From assembly GCA_009103225.1 (NCBI GenBank), contig RHPI01002161.1:1-58971 (forward strand): a DNA stretch of 58,971 nucleotides, written 5' to 3'. Of this stretch, positions 22,839-35,120 are shown piece after piece. The notes under the pieces are model-generated. The model worked only from the letters and a program-made list of their open reading frames with translations. It searched no databases and was not told the origin of the DNA. This stretch comes from Chlorokybus atmophyticus (taxonomy: Eukaryota; Streptophyta; Chlorokybophyceae; Chlorokybales; Chlorokybaceae). Both the position numbers and the translations under genes were made by a program. Each line of letters starts with the position of its first letter. Position 1 is the first letter of the stretch.

Positions 22839-23623
22839 ACTTATCAATCACAAAGTGCTCCTCCTCTCACTCCAGTTGTTAGGACCCTCCGTATTTACTC
22901 CTTTTCTGTCTGCTAGAGTTTACGTAACTTCGGAAGCTACACAAGTTGATCACAAACTAAAGTCAGTCAGTTGCAGCGTTGCGCTGCAGTGATCGCATCA
23001 CACATGACGTGTTGAAAGCAGTAGCATGCATTGCTGATCATCGCCAAGCTATGCTACAGGCATGCTACTGTGTATGTGTCATCTCATACACGCACACACA
23101 TGACATGACATATACACAGTAACATGTTGTTGCTAACAACCTGACGATGAGGCGACAGCGATGACAATCTACGTGTGCATGGCACTAACGCGCATGACGC
23201 AATAAATGCCGCTAATGCCGCTACCGCTCGCCAATGATGGATGACCATGAAGGCAGCTCCGCGCCACCAAGCCCGCTGTCTTGCTGCACTAACATTTCCC
23301 CACCCCTCCGTGGACCACCGCCACTGCCACCAGCCCTGCCGCCGCCGCTTGCCGCCACCTCGCCACGTGGCAAGCTAGGGTTTGCTACCTCACGGCAAAC
23401 TCCGTTTGTTTAAGGTTGCAACCAAAAATCGAACGCGAGGACACTAACTGCGAACCGCAGAGATTCACATTTGTTTCGGCTATTTCCGGGGTTCAAGCTG
23501 AGACTTTGACCACGTGATCAGCGTGGTCCGTGAAAGGTGAGGGCGGCGGCGGCGGCGGTGGCGGCGGCGACGATCTAGGTAGATCTGGGGATGGCTGTGG
23601 GAGGACTCGCTCAGCTTTGAGCC
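22839..23623. other. Intergenic region upstream of the CSLD gene
   Basis: No coding signal. It lies between two divergently transcribed genes and probably contains both promoters. Positions 23290-23350 are CCG/CCA-rich. Confidence 0.55.
23364..23516 (+). promoter_or_regulatory. G-box and telo-box-like elements upstream of CSLD
   Basis: CACGTG cores occur at 23364-23369 (within GCCACGTGGC) and 23511-23516. A telo-box-like TAGGGTTT lies at 23376-23383. All are within about 260 bp of the CSLD start codon. Such motifs bind bZIP/bHLH and Myb-type factors in plants; function here is inferred from position only. Confidence 0.35.
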
Positions 23624-26600
23624 ATGGCGGGCGGAGGCGGAGGTGGCGGCGAGGGTGGTGGCCGGCACACCTCAGCCGCTGCGGATCCGCGCAGCAGCGT
23701 GGCGGCGGCGGCGGCGGCCGCAGCGCTGCCCGTGTCGAAGGCCGCCTCTGCATCTACCTCCACCACGCCTACATCATCCAAACCATCCACCCCGCGCTCC
23801 CCCAGGTACACACTCTTGACCGCCTGCCTTGCATGCACACCCAATCAGTCGGCTTCTGGGTGGCCGGCTGGCACGTTACAACACGTTAGCAGATGATATG
23901 GACACCTACATTGATATTGCTTGCTGGTGATGAGTTTACACAATAGTCATGTTATTGAAGTAAGACCAACTGCCGTCATCGAGTATGAAGATAGATTCAG
24001 GCAGCATTGTCGCCATGTGCATTTATGTGGACTACACTACACTTGTACTGCAGCACTTGTGTCACACGAGTCGTGTGCGGTAGTGGGGGATATGTATGCT
24101 TTATCCTCATTGCGTGTGCTATGTTAGGAACAATGGTGAGGTCCGGCCACAGCAGCCTCAGCATCAGCAACAGAGGAAGCCTAGCCGATATGCTCCTGGG
24201 CCGGCGGGTGGCTCGGTGGGTGTGCCGTACGTGCAGGACATGGTGTCTGAGATGGGCGACATCGACCACATGATGGACGATGACGACGACGAAGGCCGCT
24301 TCACCATCGACGGAGAAGTGGACAGGCGACCCTGGGACATCAACACCATGATGGTCACCGGCGGCAGCGCCGGACGCCTACGCGCACGGGTGAGTGAGAC
24401 AGGTGGAACGTTGTAGGATGACAAGCGCACACGCATTTGTATGCACACGCATATGCGCACAGACAGATAGGCGTGAGTGGTAACCCTCCTTCCTGCTTTC
24501 CATCACACAGGCAGGTGATTATGCGCCATCGAGTGCGGGGTCGTACTCGGACAAGGCGTTGGACGCTAGCCCTGTGGTTTGCGGCGTGTGCGCTGAGGCG
24601 ATCCCCGAGCCCGACGCCCACGCGTTCTACCCGTGCGAGTGCGCCTTCCGCATCTGCCGCGACTGCCAAGACGGCCGCAAGACCAACGCTGTCACCAACA
24701 CCAACACTACCAACAACAAGGACAAGGACGGCGTCCTGCGCCACTGCCCCGGTTGCGGGCAGCCGTACGCTGAGCAGATTGCGAGGCGTGAGCGCGCAAG
24801 AGAGGACGACTACGTGGCTCACGGCACACCGCGCTCGTTCACAACAAACACATACTACGCGCCTTCTTCCACAGGCGCGCACTCGGACGCCGAGCACGTG
24901 CGCCGCTACGTGCGCGGGGGACTCCTGGGCCACGACAACAACACCAACACCACCAACAATAAGGATATGTCTCCCGCGCTGGCGGCGGAGGACACGAGCG
25001 GGTCGCTGGTGTCGGTGGCGTCGTACGGCTACGGGAGCGTGTACGAGGTGCCTGGAGAGGGTAAAGACGGCGTGAAGCAACCCGTGCTTGCCCCGACACC
25101 ACTCTACCGCAAGATCGCCATGCCATCACGCTACATTCAACCATACCGCGCGCTGTGTCTGTTCCGTCTGGCGGCCACGGCGGCGTTTATCAGCTGGCGC
25201 GTGCGCAACCCCAACCCCAACGCGTACGGCTTGTGGCTCGCCAGCGTCTTCTGCGAGGTGTGGTTCGCACTGTCGTGGGTGCTCGACCAGGTCCCCAAGC
25301 TTCGCCCCGTCAAGCGAGAGACCTACCTCGCACGCCTCGGTGCTCGCTACACCGACTCCGACACCGATGAGACCGACAAGGACCATCTCCCCAGCGTGGA
25401 CGCGTTCATCACCACGGCGGATGCATCACGCGAACCACCATTGATCACGGCCAACACTATTCTCTCAATCCTAGCAATGGACTATCCGGCGAGTAAATTG
25501 ACGATCTACCTCTCTGATGACGGTGCGTCCAAGTTCATGTTTGACGTGATGGCCGAGACGGCGTTGTTCGCGCGCCTGTGGGTGCCATTCTGCAAGCGCT
25601 TTGGTGACGTGGAGCCGCGCCAACCCGAGGTGTACTTTGCGCGTCCCATCGACTACGCTGTCACGCGCGACAACCCCGACTTCGTCAAGGCACGCTTGCG
25701 CATGAAGCGCGCGTACGACGAGTTCAAGCTGCGTGTGGCCCACCTCGCCCAACTCACAAAGAACCCACCACCCGACGGGTGGAAGATGCACGATGGACGT
25801 GCGTGGCCGGGCAACAAGAGGTCAGACCACGAGGCTATCATCCAGGTGTTTCTACCCACACGGCCCCAAGTCACGGCGTCTAACCCAACACCCGACCCGG
25901 GTGTGACCGACGTGGACGGCAACCCGCTCCCCGCCCTCATCTACATGTCTCGCGAGAAGCGTCCCGGCCACTACCACAACAAGAAGGCCGGCGCGATGAA
26001 CGCGCTCGTGCGCTGCAGCGCGCTCATCACCAACGGGCAGTTCATCTTCAACGTCGACTGCGACCACTACATCAACAACTCGCGCGTCGTCCGCGAGGCG
26101 CTCTGCTTCTTTCTGGACCCGCTCAAGGGCCACAGGGTGGGCTACGTGCAGTTCCCGCAGAAGTTCGACGGCATCGACAAGTCCGATCGCTATGCCAACA
26201 ACAACGTCGTGTTCTTTGACGCTAACATGCGCGGCCTCGATGGCTGCCAGGGACCGCTCTACGTTGGCACGGGCTGCTTCTTCCGCCGACAGGCACTCTA
26301 TGATCGCAAGCCACCACCCGACCCACTCGCACTCGAGCGTGTTCGCGAGCGCGACCGCAGCTGCTGGGCCAAACTATGCTGTTGTTGTATCGGTGATACA
26401 CGCCGTCGGCGCTCCTCGCGCGAGCACGATTACGAGGCCAACAACAACCTGTCTATGTCGAGGTCCGCGTCCAAGATGCAGCTGATGGCTGTGGACGAGG
26501 CGTTGACGGGTATGCAGACACGCATGACCATGGACCCCATCTTGGATGATCGTGTGGTGATGGACGGGTCCGCCAAGTTGTTGATCGCCAACCCGCTCAT

Positions 26601-27627
26601 GCGCAAGTTGGGCATGTCCTCGCACTTTGTGGCGTCCACTTTGGCGGTGGATGCGTTGCCCGCGCAGCGCCTGGCCCCGCGCGACCTTCTTGCCGAGGTG
26701 GTGCTGGCCATCAGTGCTGATTATGAGGACTCGAGCGAGTGGGGTAAGCGCGTCGGGTGGGTGTACGGCACGGTCACTGAGGACGTGCTCACGGGCTTCT
26801 TCCTGCACGCCAACGGGTGGCGCAGCGTGTACCACACGCCGGAGCTGCCCGCGTTCAAGGGCACCGCACCCACCAACCTCACCGACCGCCTCGAGCAGGT
26901 GTTGCGTTGGGCCACGGGAAGCATTGAGATCTTTTTTTCGGGCAACAACCCGTGGGTGGCACGCTACGGCAGCGGGCTGAAGCCCGCGCAGCGTATTGCG
27001 TACATGGCCACCATGTTTTACCCCTTCACGTCGCTCGCGCTGGTCATGTACTGCGTGCTTCCCGCTGTATCACTCTTCATCAACCAGTTCATCGTGCCGG
27101 ACATCGGCATAGAGGCCGTGGTGTACTACGCGTGCCTGTTCCTCAGCATCATCGGGACCTCGCTGATGGAGATCAAGTGGTCTGGCGTCACCTTCGATGA
27201 CTTCTGGCGCAACGAGCAGTTTTGGGTGATATCCGGCACGTCCGCTCACTTTGCGGCCGTGTATCAGGGTCTTCTTAAGAACACGCTCGGCGTGGATATC
27301 GCCTTCTCAATCACGCAGAAGGCCGACGACGCCGAGGAGGAGTTCTACCTCGTCAAGTGGTCGTGGCTGCTGTTTGTGCCGCTCACCATCGCCATCATCA
27401 ACGTGCTCGCGCTCATCGCGGGCATTGCCGCCGAGGTCAACAAGCAGGGCAACCCACAGTGGGGGGAGCTGTTTGGTAAGGTTATCTTCAGTCTGTGGGT
27501 GCTTGTTCACTACTACCCATTCCTCAAGGGACTCATGGGACGACGCTCGAGGCCACCCACTATGGTTATCGTGTGGGCCGTCCTGCTTGTCCTTGTCTTC
27601 TCCGTCTTCTGGTCCCGCGCGCTCTGA
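23624..27627 (+). CDS. CSLD: Cellulose-synthase-like protein D (CSLD-type GT2)
   Basis: This processive GT2 beta-glycan synthase would act in the Golgi or plasma membrane, using nucleotide sugars to make a wall polysaccharide. Three exons, 23624-23805, 24128-24389 and 24511-27627, join in phase and encode 1186 residues, the usual CSLD size. The order is a Gly/Ala-rich leader, an acidic segment, a RING-type zinc finger near residues 172-225 (VCGVCAEAI, PCECAFRICRDCQDG, CPGCGQPY), and two N-terminal membrane helices near 360-408. The catalytic core follows with DDG (about 483), DCDHY (about 663), VTED (about 902) and QVLRWATGS (about 942), and then a cluster of C-terminal membrane helices. A plant-conserved insert lies between DDG and DCDHY, and a variable Arg/Ser-rich loop follows the second motif. 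The zinc finger and size favour CSLD over bacterial-type synthases; a CESA/CSLD stem-lineage assignment is possible. Confidence 0.93.
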
Positions 27628-28084
27628 GAGGACGTGTACTCGTAGAATGCACGCATGCACACGCGCACGTACACATTGTGTACCCGTTGTACACACGCTG
27701 TTGTTGCTGCTAGTGACCCCAGCTCTATCTATTGTTAGCGTAGTCTTGACAATGCTCGCACATTTGCGCTGGTAATAATACATTGCCTGGTTGACACTGG
27801 CTGATTTTCTACCGTACGCACAGTTTGCACAGTCGTCACACTGTATGTACTCCCGCGTTGCACGTGCGGTTGAGAAAATGTTGGTGCCGCTCGTATTTCA
27901 GATGTGTTTCTTCTTGAAAGCTGGTGTGCAACCGGCAACAATCAGAAACATGAGAGGTAGACAGTTGAGTTTACATATCTGCGGAGGCCTACCGCATGTC
28001 TGCAGATAACTTCACCATGCAGGTCACATTCATGTTTCCCAACCGCAGGCCAGAGTTGCACCACTCCAGTGCCTGGCGGACACA
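27628..28084. other. 3' flank of CSLD, nothing further seen
   Basis: Untranslated or intergenic sequence with no coding block, repeat or RNA gene that I can identify. Confidence 0.5.
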
Positions 28085-28797
28085 TCTTGCCACGCACAAC
28101 ACCGCTAGCTCATGCCGCTACTGCTGCATGGCATGTAAGGGCCCAAGGCTTCTAGCTCACGCGTAGCCGTACACAATCTTGAATCACGACGCGCTATACA
28201 GCAAGCAGGACGCATGCAATAAAAGTTGGTCGGTAATCAACCTATTGATGATTCAAGCATGTTGGCTTTAGTTGAAAGGGGTTGGGGTGGGGAGCGGTGG
28301 ATGCGGTGCAGCGCACTGCTGTGTGATGCAAAGCTATATATAGTCCACTCTTTACTTTGTTACTTCAACGCACAGCACATCCCTACAGTGCAGTACTCTT
28401 TCAAACCCGCCTCGGCCCTTGTTGCCATCACCAGAGTTGATACCACGGACGGCCATGCCATGCATGTGTGGTTCACCATGGATGACGGTGACTGTTGGCA
28501 TTACACATAGCACAGCACAGCACACTTTGGGGCTTGGGCCAGCCCTATTGCTTGTTGCATGCATTGCATTGCACTAGCATTGGCACTTCCTTGCGATTTT
28601 ATGTGGTCAGCATACACGCGCACTTGAATGAAGCTCAGTTTTGATGCAGTTTTCAGTGAAGTACGCAGATCTGCAACGCATACACAATCACAATCATTGT
28701 GTATGCGCGTGTGTGCATAAAGTATACATCTTATATGACACATAATGTAAGCATATGTCACGTACTCAACACTCAATACGCACCAGGATTAGCTCGC

Positions 28798-28829
<32 letters not shown>

Positions 28830-29040
28830 CTGTAGTCAAAGCAGTTAGGAACAGCTTCCACTACGTCCAAGGCCCCTTCCATACACAACACACACCCATC
28901 TGAATGTGTTATAAGGAATTCCCTATACCTACTTCTCTTTACTGTGTTTGCATGGTGCCCATCCGTTTAACACACCCCCGTTTCATGATGGGTGGGTCCA
29001 ACTTTCTTGCCGCATCGGAGGTTGATCATCTTACAGTGTA
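28085..29040. repeat. Left part of duplicated segment, copy A
   Basis: Collinear but diverged from 33880-34643. Shared landmarks are CAACACCGCTAGCTCATGCC, TACCACGGACGGCCATGCCA, CACATAATGTAAGCATATGT and GTTTGCATGGTGCC. A CCA/CAA microsatellite (28797-28830) is private to this copy. The similarity stops at 29040 and resumes at 32520, where the transposon ends. Confidence 0.8.
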
Positions 29041-32000
29041 GGGTATACTCCCCAAAGTTGGGGATGTTTGGGGTTTTAAGGGTGGCGTGCGCGTCATTGA
29101 TTATTTGGCGGACATGTATATATATTATGTGTAGCTTAGGATTGTTTGCCACACAGTCATAATTATTTTATATTTTTTGGCCACCTATAACGCGAGTTAC
29201 AGCGCGCCAAAGTTGAGGTGTGACGGGTGTCAGCCCGCCAATCAGCGAGCCCGAACTTGGGGACTCGAGACAGCTGCCAAAGGCTGTCAGCCTCTGCCAA
29301 CTCTTGCTGAGGGCTATCACTTTGCTGCCCGCAGCCATTCTGGAGTGGCTGCGGGCTGCTTGAGCAGGCTGGGGGGGGGGCAGGCGCATCATGGTGGTGA
29401 TGGCTGTGATGTGCAGGCATTTCCACTGCAGGCATTCTTTGCCGCCAAGACCACGCTTTGGCGGCAAAAAATGCTGGCATTGTGCAAGGTTTCAATCAAG
29501 CAGGCGGCGACGTGAGCGTCTAGGGCGGCATGCAGGTCCAAGGCGGCATGCATTAGGTCACAGCTTATGTGTGTGTGTGGTTTCTTGTATGTACAGAGCA
29601 TGCAGGTAAAGAGGTCTATGTAAAACTAATCTTAGGTTATAAGGGGGTTGGACTGCGCTTGTGTCTTGCATGTGTGGGGTTCTGTCGCCAGCGGGAGCCC
29701 GCCTCCTTGGCGAGGTTGTTGGTTGGGGGATCAACACGGAGGTGGCGCTAGGCGAAGTCCTCCGCATAGTCCCACAAGGGGTCCCCCAGTTGGTTCTCGC
29801 ATATCATAGGGTTCCATTCATACCTCAACAGTAGCTCGTTTGCCTCTCTTGCTGTGCGTTCCCTCTGCTCTTTCTTTGCCTGTTGCTCAGCCTGTGCCTC
29901 AGCCTTCTGTTGTCTTCTCTTCTCCTTCTCCCATTCAGCAAGCATCTTCTTCAAGGCTGTTTCCTTCTTCTTTGTTGTCAGCTTCTCTGCTTTCTGCACT
30001 GCTTCTTGTGCTGCTTGCTGTTTGCGTTGCTGTGTTGCTTCCTTGTGGGCTTGCTTGGCTGCCTCTTTTGCTTCTTTCTCTGCATCAAGCTTTTCCAGCT
30101 CTGCTGCTATCTCATCTGATATCAACAGGTGTGCAGTTGTGAATCCTCTCCTCTTCTTCACCGGCGCCTTTGTGTTGGGTGCTGCCTCCTCCATGTTGTT
30201 GTTGTTGTTGTCTCCATCTCCCACCACAATAGCGTCCAGTAAAGCAGACAGTCCTAGTGGTGGTGGGGTTGTCTCCTGCTCCGTAAAGTACTTGTCCAAT
30301 GCGTGTATGTTGAGAGGCCATAACCCACAGGCACGAAACCCACAATTGATGTTGGCAGGGGAAAGTCCTACGTAGAAAGGGGTGATGAGCAACTTGAAGA
30401 GCTCTTTCCTGCTGAGCTCCCAGTTGTGCCCGCTCTCTTGCCGCTGCCTGTACTCTTTCCTGTATTGCTCCTTAAACAGATGAAAACAGGACACATCCAG
30501 TAGTTGCAGCCGATGAGTTGTGTGGGGTGGCAAGACCAGAATGTGCAAGCTGTGGTCTTGTGCAAAGCGTATCATGGTGGGGTTGTACCTGCTCACATGG
30601 CCGTCCACAACTAGCAGTGCAGGGTTGGAAGGGCTGCAACCTCCTGGCATCCACTTCGCCAGCTCCTCAATCCACTGCTCAAAGATTTGGGTTGCCATCC
30701 AAGCGTTTTCCTGGGCAGCAAACCGGGCTCCTGGCACGCTGAAGTCCCTGTTGTCTACGGTCAATCTTTGCCCCTTGACGATCACCAGTGGAGGGACAGC
30801 CAAGCCACCACCAGTTCCAGCACACATCAAGGTGATGTATTCTCTGCTCCCAGTAGTTGCAGATTGAGCCCACTTTGCACCACTGCATTACACAGGTGCA
30901 TAAGATGACTTTCGCACGATGACTTTCGCATTACATCATACATGCATGCAAGGTGTGCAACATAGCAACACTGACTGCTCACCTCTCCACAATGACCCTT
31001 TGGTATTTTGCACAGCTGTATCTGGTTCAATGCCCACCTCAGCGGCCGATATAATCCTATCAGGCCCAACCCCCAGCTTAGCAACAGTATCTGCAAGCAG
31101 CTGAAAATAGTGGTAGACAACATCCTTGCGCAGGGAAACCCTCTTCGATTTGTCAAGGGCTTCGGCTTTCCTGCTCACCAAGCGCTTCCTCTTCTAGAAA
31201 AGCCTGAACCACATGTAACCAGGTACTCCTTGCTTCAGCTGGTCTGCTCTTGCATCACCCACAAGTCTTTTGCCTGCTTCCACACATACTTCGGTCCATG
31301 TCACTGCATGGCCCCATTTGTTGCGTTGTATCACCCACTGAGCCAGGTCATGCTCCTCCTCTGCTGTGAAGATGGTAGGAGCACCAGTCCCCCTATGTGG
31401 CATGCATATGTTGGCAATTGTGCATGCATATGTTGGCAACTAACACTTGGTCAATGCTACATGTTGTGACGGCGGTATACTTACTTGTACTCGGAGAGGT
31501 CAAGCTGGGCCAGGAAGCGCCTCATGGTGGTGTCCGGGATGCCCAACTCCTTGACTGCATCGCTCACAAACATGCAGCCCTTCTGAATGGAAGACACAGC
31601 CCTCTGTATGTCTTCCAGTTTGTCTTCGTACGTGGTATAGCTTCGCTTGCCCTTCTCAGAAGCTGGGGTCTTGGCCTTCACACGCTTGCTCTGCAGACAT
31701 GGAGCATCAGCATATGGATGCAAGGCTAGCTATCATAACGTACTGCATAGCAGCGTGATGACAGGATGGTCTGAGTGGCGAAGGCCACGATGATGATCAG
31801 CATGCTCAAGCATGCATAACACCCACCTTGCCTGAGCTGCGTTGCACCATAGGTAGCTAGGTGTAGAGGTGTAGAGGTGTAGAGGTGTAGAGGTGTAGAA
31901 GGTGTAGAAGTGTAGGTGTTGATGTCTTCAAACACTTGGCAATGCCAGCCTTTCCCCGCTACATACCTGGTCACCTTACCCTTGCTTGCTCTCACTATGC

Positions 32001-32519
32001 ATCTCTATGACACCTCAGCATGTGCCTCACCACACCACTTAGCTAGTGAGTGTTTGTGGCACAACGGAATGCTATATAACAACCTCCACAGCAACCCACC
32101 AACTTTGGGTGCATACAACAGCTGCAATCACAACTTGGCTTGTGGGGGGGAATGCGTTACGCGTTACCCCAAAAATGAACCACATAACTTTTGCAATATC
32201 GCCTCAAATGCCTTACAAGTTGATAAATAAGCTCTTATTAGCAGTAGAAACACACCAAAAAACAATCACTCAAATCGACATTCACATCATCAAGTTGTGT
32301 TATATCAAAGTTTGGGGCAGTCCAACCCCATTTAAAACACCAAAATAGATTATTTTGAAAATTTGAAACTGGCGCCCTACTAGGCCGTTGCGCGATGTGT
32401 CAGGCTCGAGAGGTAGGTAATGACGAGGCCTACCTACCCTAGTATGGCCGGCAAAGGCTAAAAGGTCCGAAAGCTACAAGCCAAAAATGGCCTAATCCCC
32501 AAGTTAGGGGAGTTTACCC
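29041..32519 (-). mobile_element. pogo/Tigger-like DNA transposon, 3.48 kb, with TA target duplication
   Basis: The termini are inverted repeats: GGGTATACTCCCCAAAGTTG at the left end and GGGTAAACTCCCCTAACTTG reading in from the right, about 24 bp with three mismatches. A TA dinucleotide flanks both sides (29039-29040 and 32520-32521), the target duplication of the Tc1/mariner/pogo superfamily. The duplicated segment at 33.9-35.1 kb preserves the uninterrupted site CAGTGTAGGCATTGCC, with the single TA at 34642-34643. Inside is a minus-strand pogo-type transposase. An AGGTGTAG tandem repeat (about 31854-31918) also lies within the element. Confidence 0.9.
29748..31690 (-). pseudogene. pogo/Tigger-type DDE transposase, probably inactive
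   Basis: Pieces in transcription order are as follows. Positions 31690-31485 carry a psq-type helix-turn-helix (DAVKELGIPDTTMRRFLAQL). Positions 31392-30983 carry a CENP-B-type DNA-binding HTH (GAPTIFTAEEEHDLAQWV, then GVPGYMWFRLF) and the start of the DDE domain. Positions about 30882-29748 carry the rest: REYITLMCAGTGGG, LLVVDGHVSRYN (second Asp) and RLQLLDVSCFHLFK (third Asp), then a Lys/Glu/Ala-rich coiled coil. Signs of decay: an in-frame TAG follows WFRLF near 31195; the site expected to read NxDE, with the first catalytic Asp, reads ISAAEVGI; and the junction between the last two pieces is off by one base. No initiating exon was found. Confidence 0.8.
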
Positions 32520-33030
32520 TAGGCATTGCCTACTCGGCAGGGCCTGAAACTGACAGTGCTGAGCTAGTACTGCAGTGCTATTTCACCGCCAACAATACTC
32601 CCGGGTAACGTGGGGAGCTCAATGCCTTCGTTGCACGTGCTTAGCCAATCGCGAATGATAGCTTTGCACGTGCTGATTGGCTGCTACGAGGCTAATGCCA
32701 AGATGTCGCCCGGTGTCACCAGCGCGTCTAGCAGCACGAAGTTCTTGCTGCTTTCTGCCGCTGCCACACGTCCGCAGAGCGTTGTGGCGGTGGTTTTTGC
32801 GCCATGACATGATGAGTGCTTACCAGCAGGCAGGAACATACACCTCGGATCCCTTTGGGCATCAATTTAGCGTCTGCTTGAACCACATTGAGAGGGTTAT
32901 AACTATGGTGGGAGGGGAGGAGTTGGTGTTGGAGTGTAAAGCGCATGAGGTTTGTATATAGAGCTCGAAATGTGGCAGCGCAGCAGCCATTGGCTGACAC
33001 AAGTTTAGTTAATTGTCATAACATGCGAAA
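32520..33030. repeat. Right part of duplicated segment, copy A
   Basis: Resumes collinearity with 34642 to about 35120. Shared landmarks include GGCATTGCCTACT, GGTGTCACCAGCG, TGGTGGGAGGGGAGG and GTTGGTGTTGGA. No coding content is seen. Confidence 0.75.
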
Positions 33031-33879
33031 GGTTAATAAATCATCATGTGCAATTGCTGCGAGTACCATCATGATAGATGTGATGCATAGTATCATATGA
33101 CATTATGATAGCTATGGCAAGCTAGCTGTAAAATATGCATGCCGACTTTTCATATGACACGTCTTACATGTCGTGTGTGCAAAGATGTTATGCTTCTATG
33201 GTCGTTGAGAGCGCCTAACGGTATTGCCTATTGTCCGTTTACACAAGCAGAGCCTGCAGCCACTTGCGACGCAGCTGTGGGTCTTATAACGGCCGGCACA
33301 GACTTGCAAGACATTGGCAGCCGCCATAATGGCGGTTATGATAATCGCCATTGCCACGAGCACACGGCACCGCACAGCATGACACCCCGCGCCCTCCGCT
33401 GGCTTTACCTTGCTTGCATGCATCCAAGTGCGGGAGGACCCAATCTAATCCGGGGCGTTGTTGCAGCAGGTCTGCTTGCTTGTCCATGATGTGCTCGCTT
33501 GCCTTCCCGCCTCCTCTTCGCCACCATGCATGCACTTAGGCCGTGCACATGAATAGTTTTTCTTGCCCCTACCCCGTTTTCAATAAAAGTTGTGCCTCGC
33601 GCTTGTGCTGCTAGTTGCGTGTGTGCTTGCCAAGGCACACATGATGTGTGTTTTATTTAATGTGCCCAATTGCTTGCATCAAAACCATTGAAAAGCCTAT
33701 ATACCTTGCTGTTTATACAAAGGTGGTGGAAAGATTGCATGCACCATGCCATGCGTTTATGACAAAGCACATACAACATGCCATGCGTAATACTCATCCA
33801 CGATTGAGAAAGTAAGACGTGCACAGTTGGCATGCCATGATAAGTCATGTCAACGGTTAGCAGTGGTTAGAGTTGAACG
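33031..33879. other. Spacer between duplicated segments
   Basis: No gene. A word cluster at about 33740-33800 (ACAACATGCCATGCGT, GACAAAGCAC) recurs at about 35905-35940, so a further short repeat family is present. An inverted repeat AATGGCG/CGCCATT lies near 33328-33354. Confidence 0.5.
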
Positions 33880-35120
33880 CATGTTGCCGCACGCAACACC
33901 GCTAGCTCATGCCAAAATGTCATGTAAGGCCCAAATGCTCAGGTAGAAGGCTTCCAGCTTGTTTACAATCTAAAGTCGCGATGTGCTGTACAAATGGAAT
34001 TGCAAGCGGGAGGCAGGTAATGAAGTTGCAATTGGTTGGCAATAAACCTACCGAGTTCAAGCACATTAGCTGCAGTTGAGGAGGTTGGGGTGGCGAGCGG
34101 TGGATGTGATGCAGCACAATGCCGTGCAATGCGAAGCTATCTCACTTTTTTAAATTCATTACTTTATCGCACAGCACGGCACTTCACAGCGCAGTATTAC
34201 AGTGCATTGATCTCTCAACCCCGACCTAACCCCGCGTCGCCGCCACTAGCGTTGGTACCACGGACGGCCATGCCATGCACGTGGTTGGCTTACACGTGCA
34301 TTTGAATGAAGTTCGATTTTAATGCACTTTTTAGTGAAAAGTGCATTTTTTCAACGCATGCACAATTATATCATTGTGTATGCACGCGTGTGCGTAGGAT
34401 ATTCATCTCACACATAATGTAAGCATATGTTAGCACGCATTCAACACGCACCATAGTTGGAGCAGTCAGGAACAGCTTCAACTACGCCTTGGGCCCATTC
34501 CATACACACACTGACAGGAACGTGATCATGGAATTCTTCACCTACTGTTCTCTCCTTTGTTTGCATGGTGCCTATCCCTTATTCACCATGTGTGGGTGCA
34601 ATTTTCTTACCGCACTGGAGGATGTTGATTATCGTACAGTGTAGGCATTGCCTACTAAGCAGAGCCAAAAGCCAGCAATGCAGATTGTCCTGCTGTACTA
34701 TTTCAGCGGCAGCACGCAGCGCAGCTGGTTGTCCGCGAGACCACCATCGAGACTCCTGGGTGACGTGGGGAGTTGGAAGCCATCAAGTCTGAGATGAGCC
34801 AATCATGTAATAGCGTCACATGTGCCAATCGGCTGCTATGCGCTTGACGCACAGATTTAGCGCCTTGTGTCACCAGCGGGTTTAGTAGCACGAAATTCTG
34901 GCTGCCTTCTGCCACGCGTCCGCAGCGTCGTGAAGTATGATGTAGATGATGAATAAATGAAGCTGCTTCATCATGGCGAGAGGGTTGCCATGGTGGGAGG
35001 GGAGGCGTTGGTGTTGGAATGCATAGCGCATGTGTTGTGAATTATCATCTTGGAATGGTGCAATAGTGCAGCCATTGGATGACATGTGTAGAAGTACTTG
35101 TTACGACATAACTCGCATAA
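33880..35120. repeat. Duplicated segment, copy B (uninterrupted)
   Basis: Direct, diverged paralogue of copy A (28085-29040 plus 32520-33030). It contains the empty TA insertion site at 34642-34643. No open reading frame of interest; the unit may itself be a non-coding repeat family. Confidence 0.8.

Noticed and set aside
24355-25144. Minus-strand frames rich in Arg and Val opposite the CSLD gene.
   Set aside because: They are shadows of GC-biased coding sequence with a clear sense-strand protein.
29840-30375. Plus-strand Leu/Ser/Cys-rich frames that look like membrane proteins.
   Set aside because: They are the antisense of the Lys/Glu/Ala-rich coiled coil of the transposase.
31854-31918. 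Regularly spaced short repeats resembling a CRISPR array.
   Set aside because: It is a simple AGGTGTAG tandem repeat without spacers, in a eukaryotic transposon.
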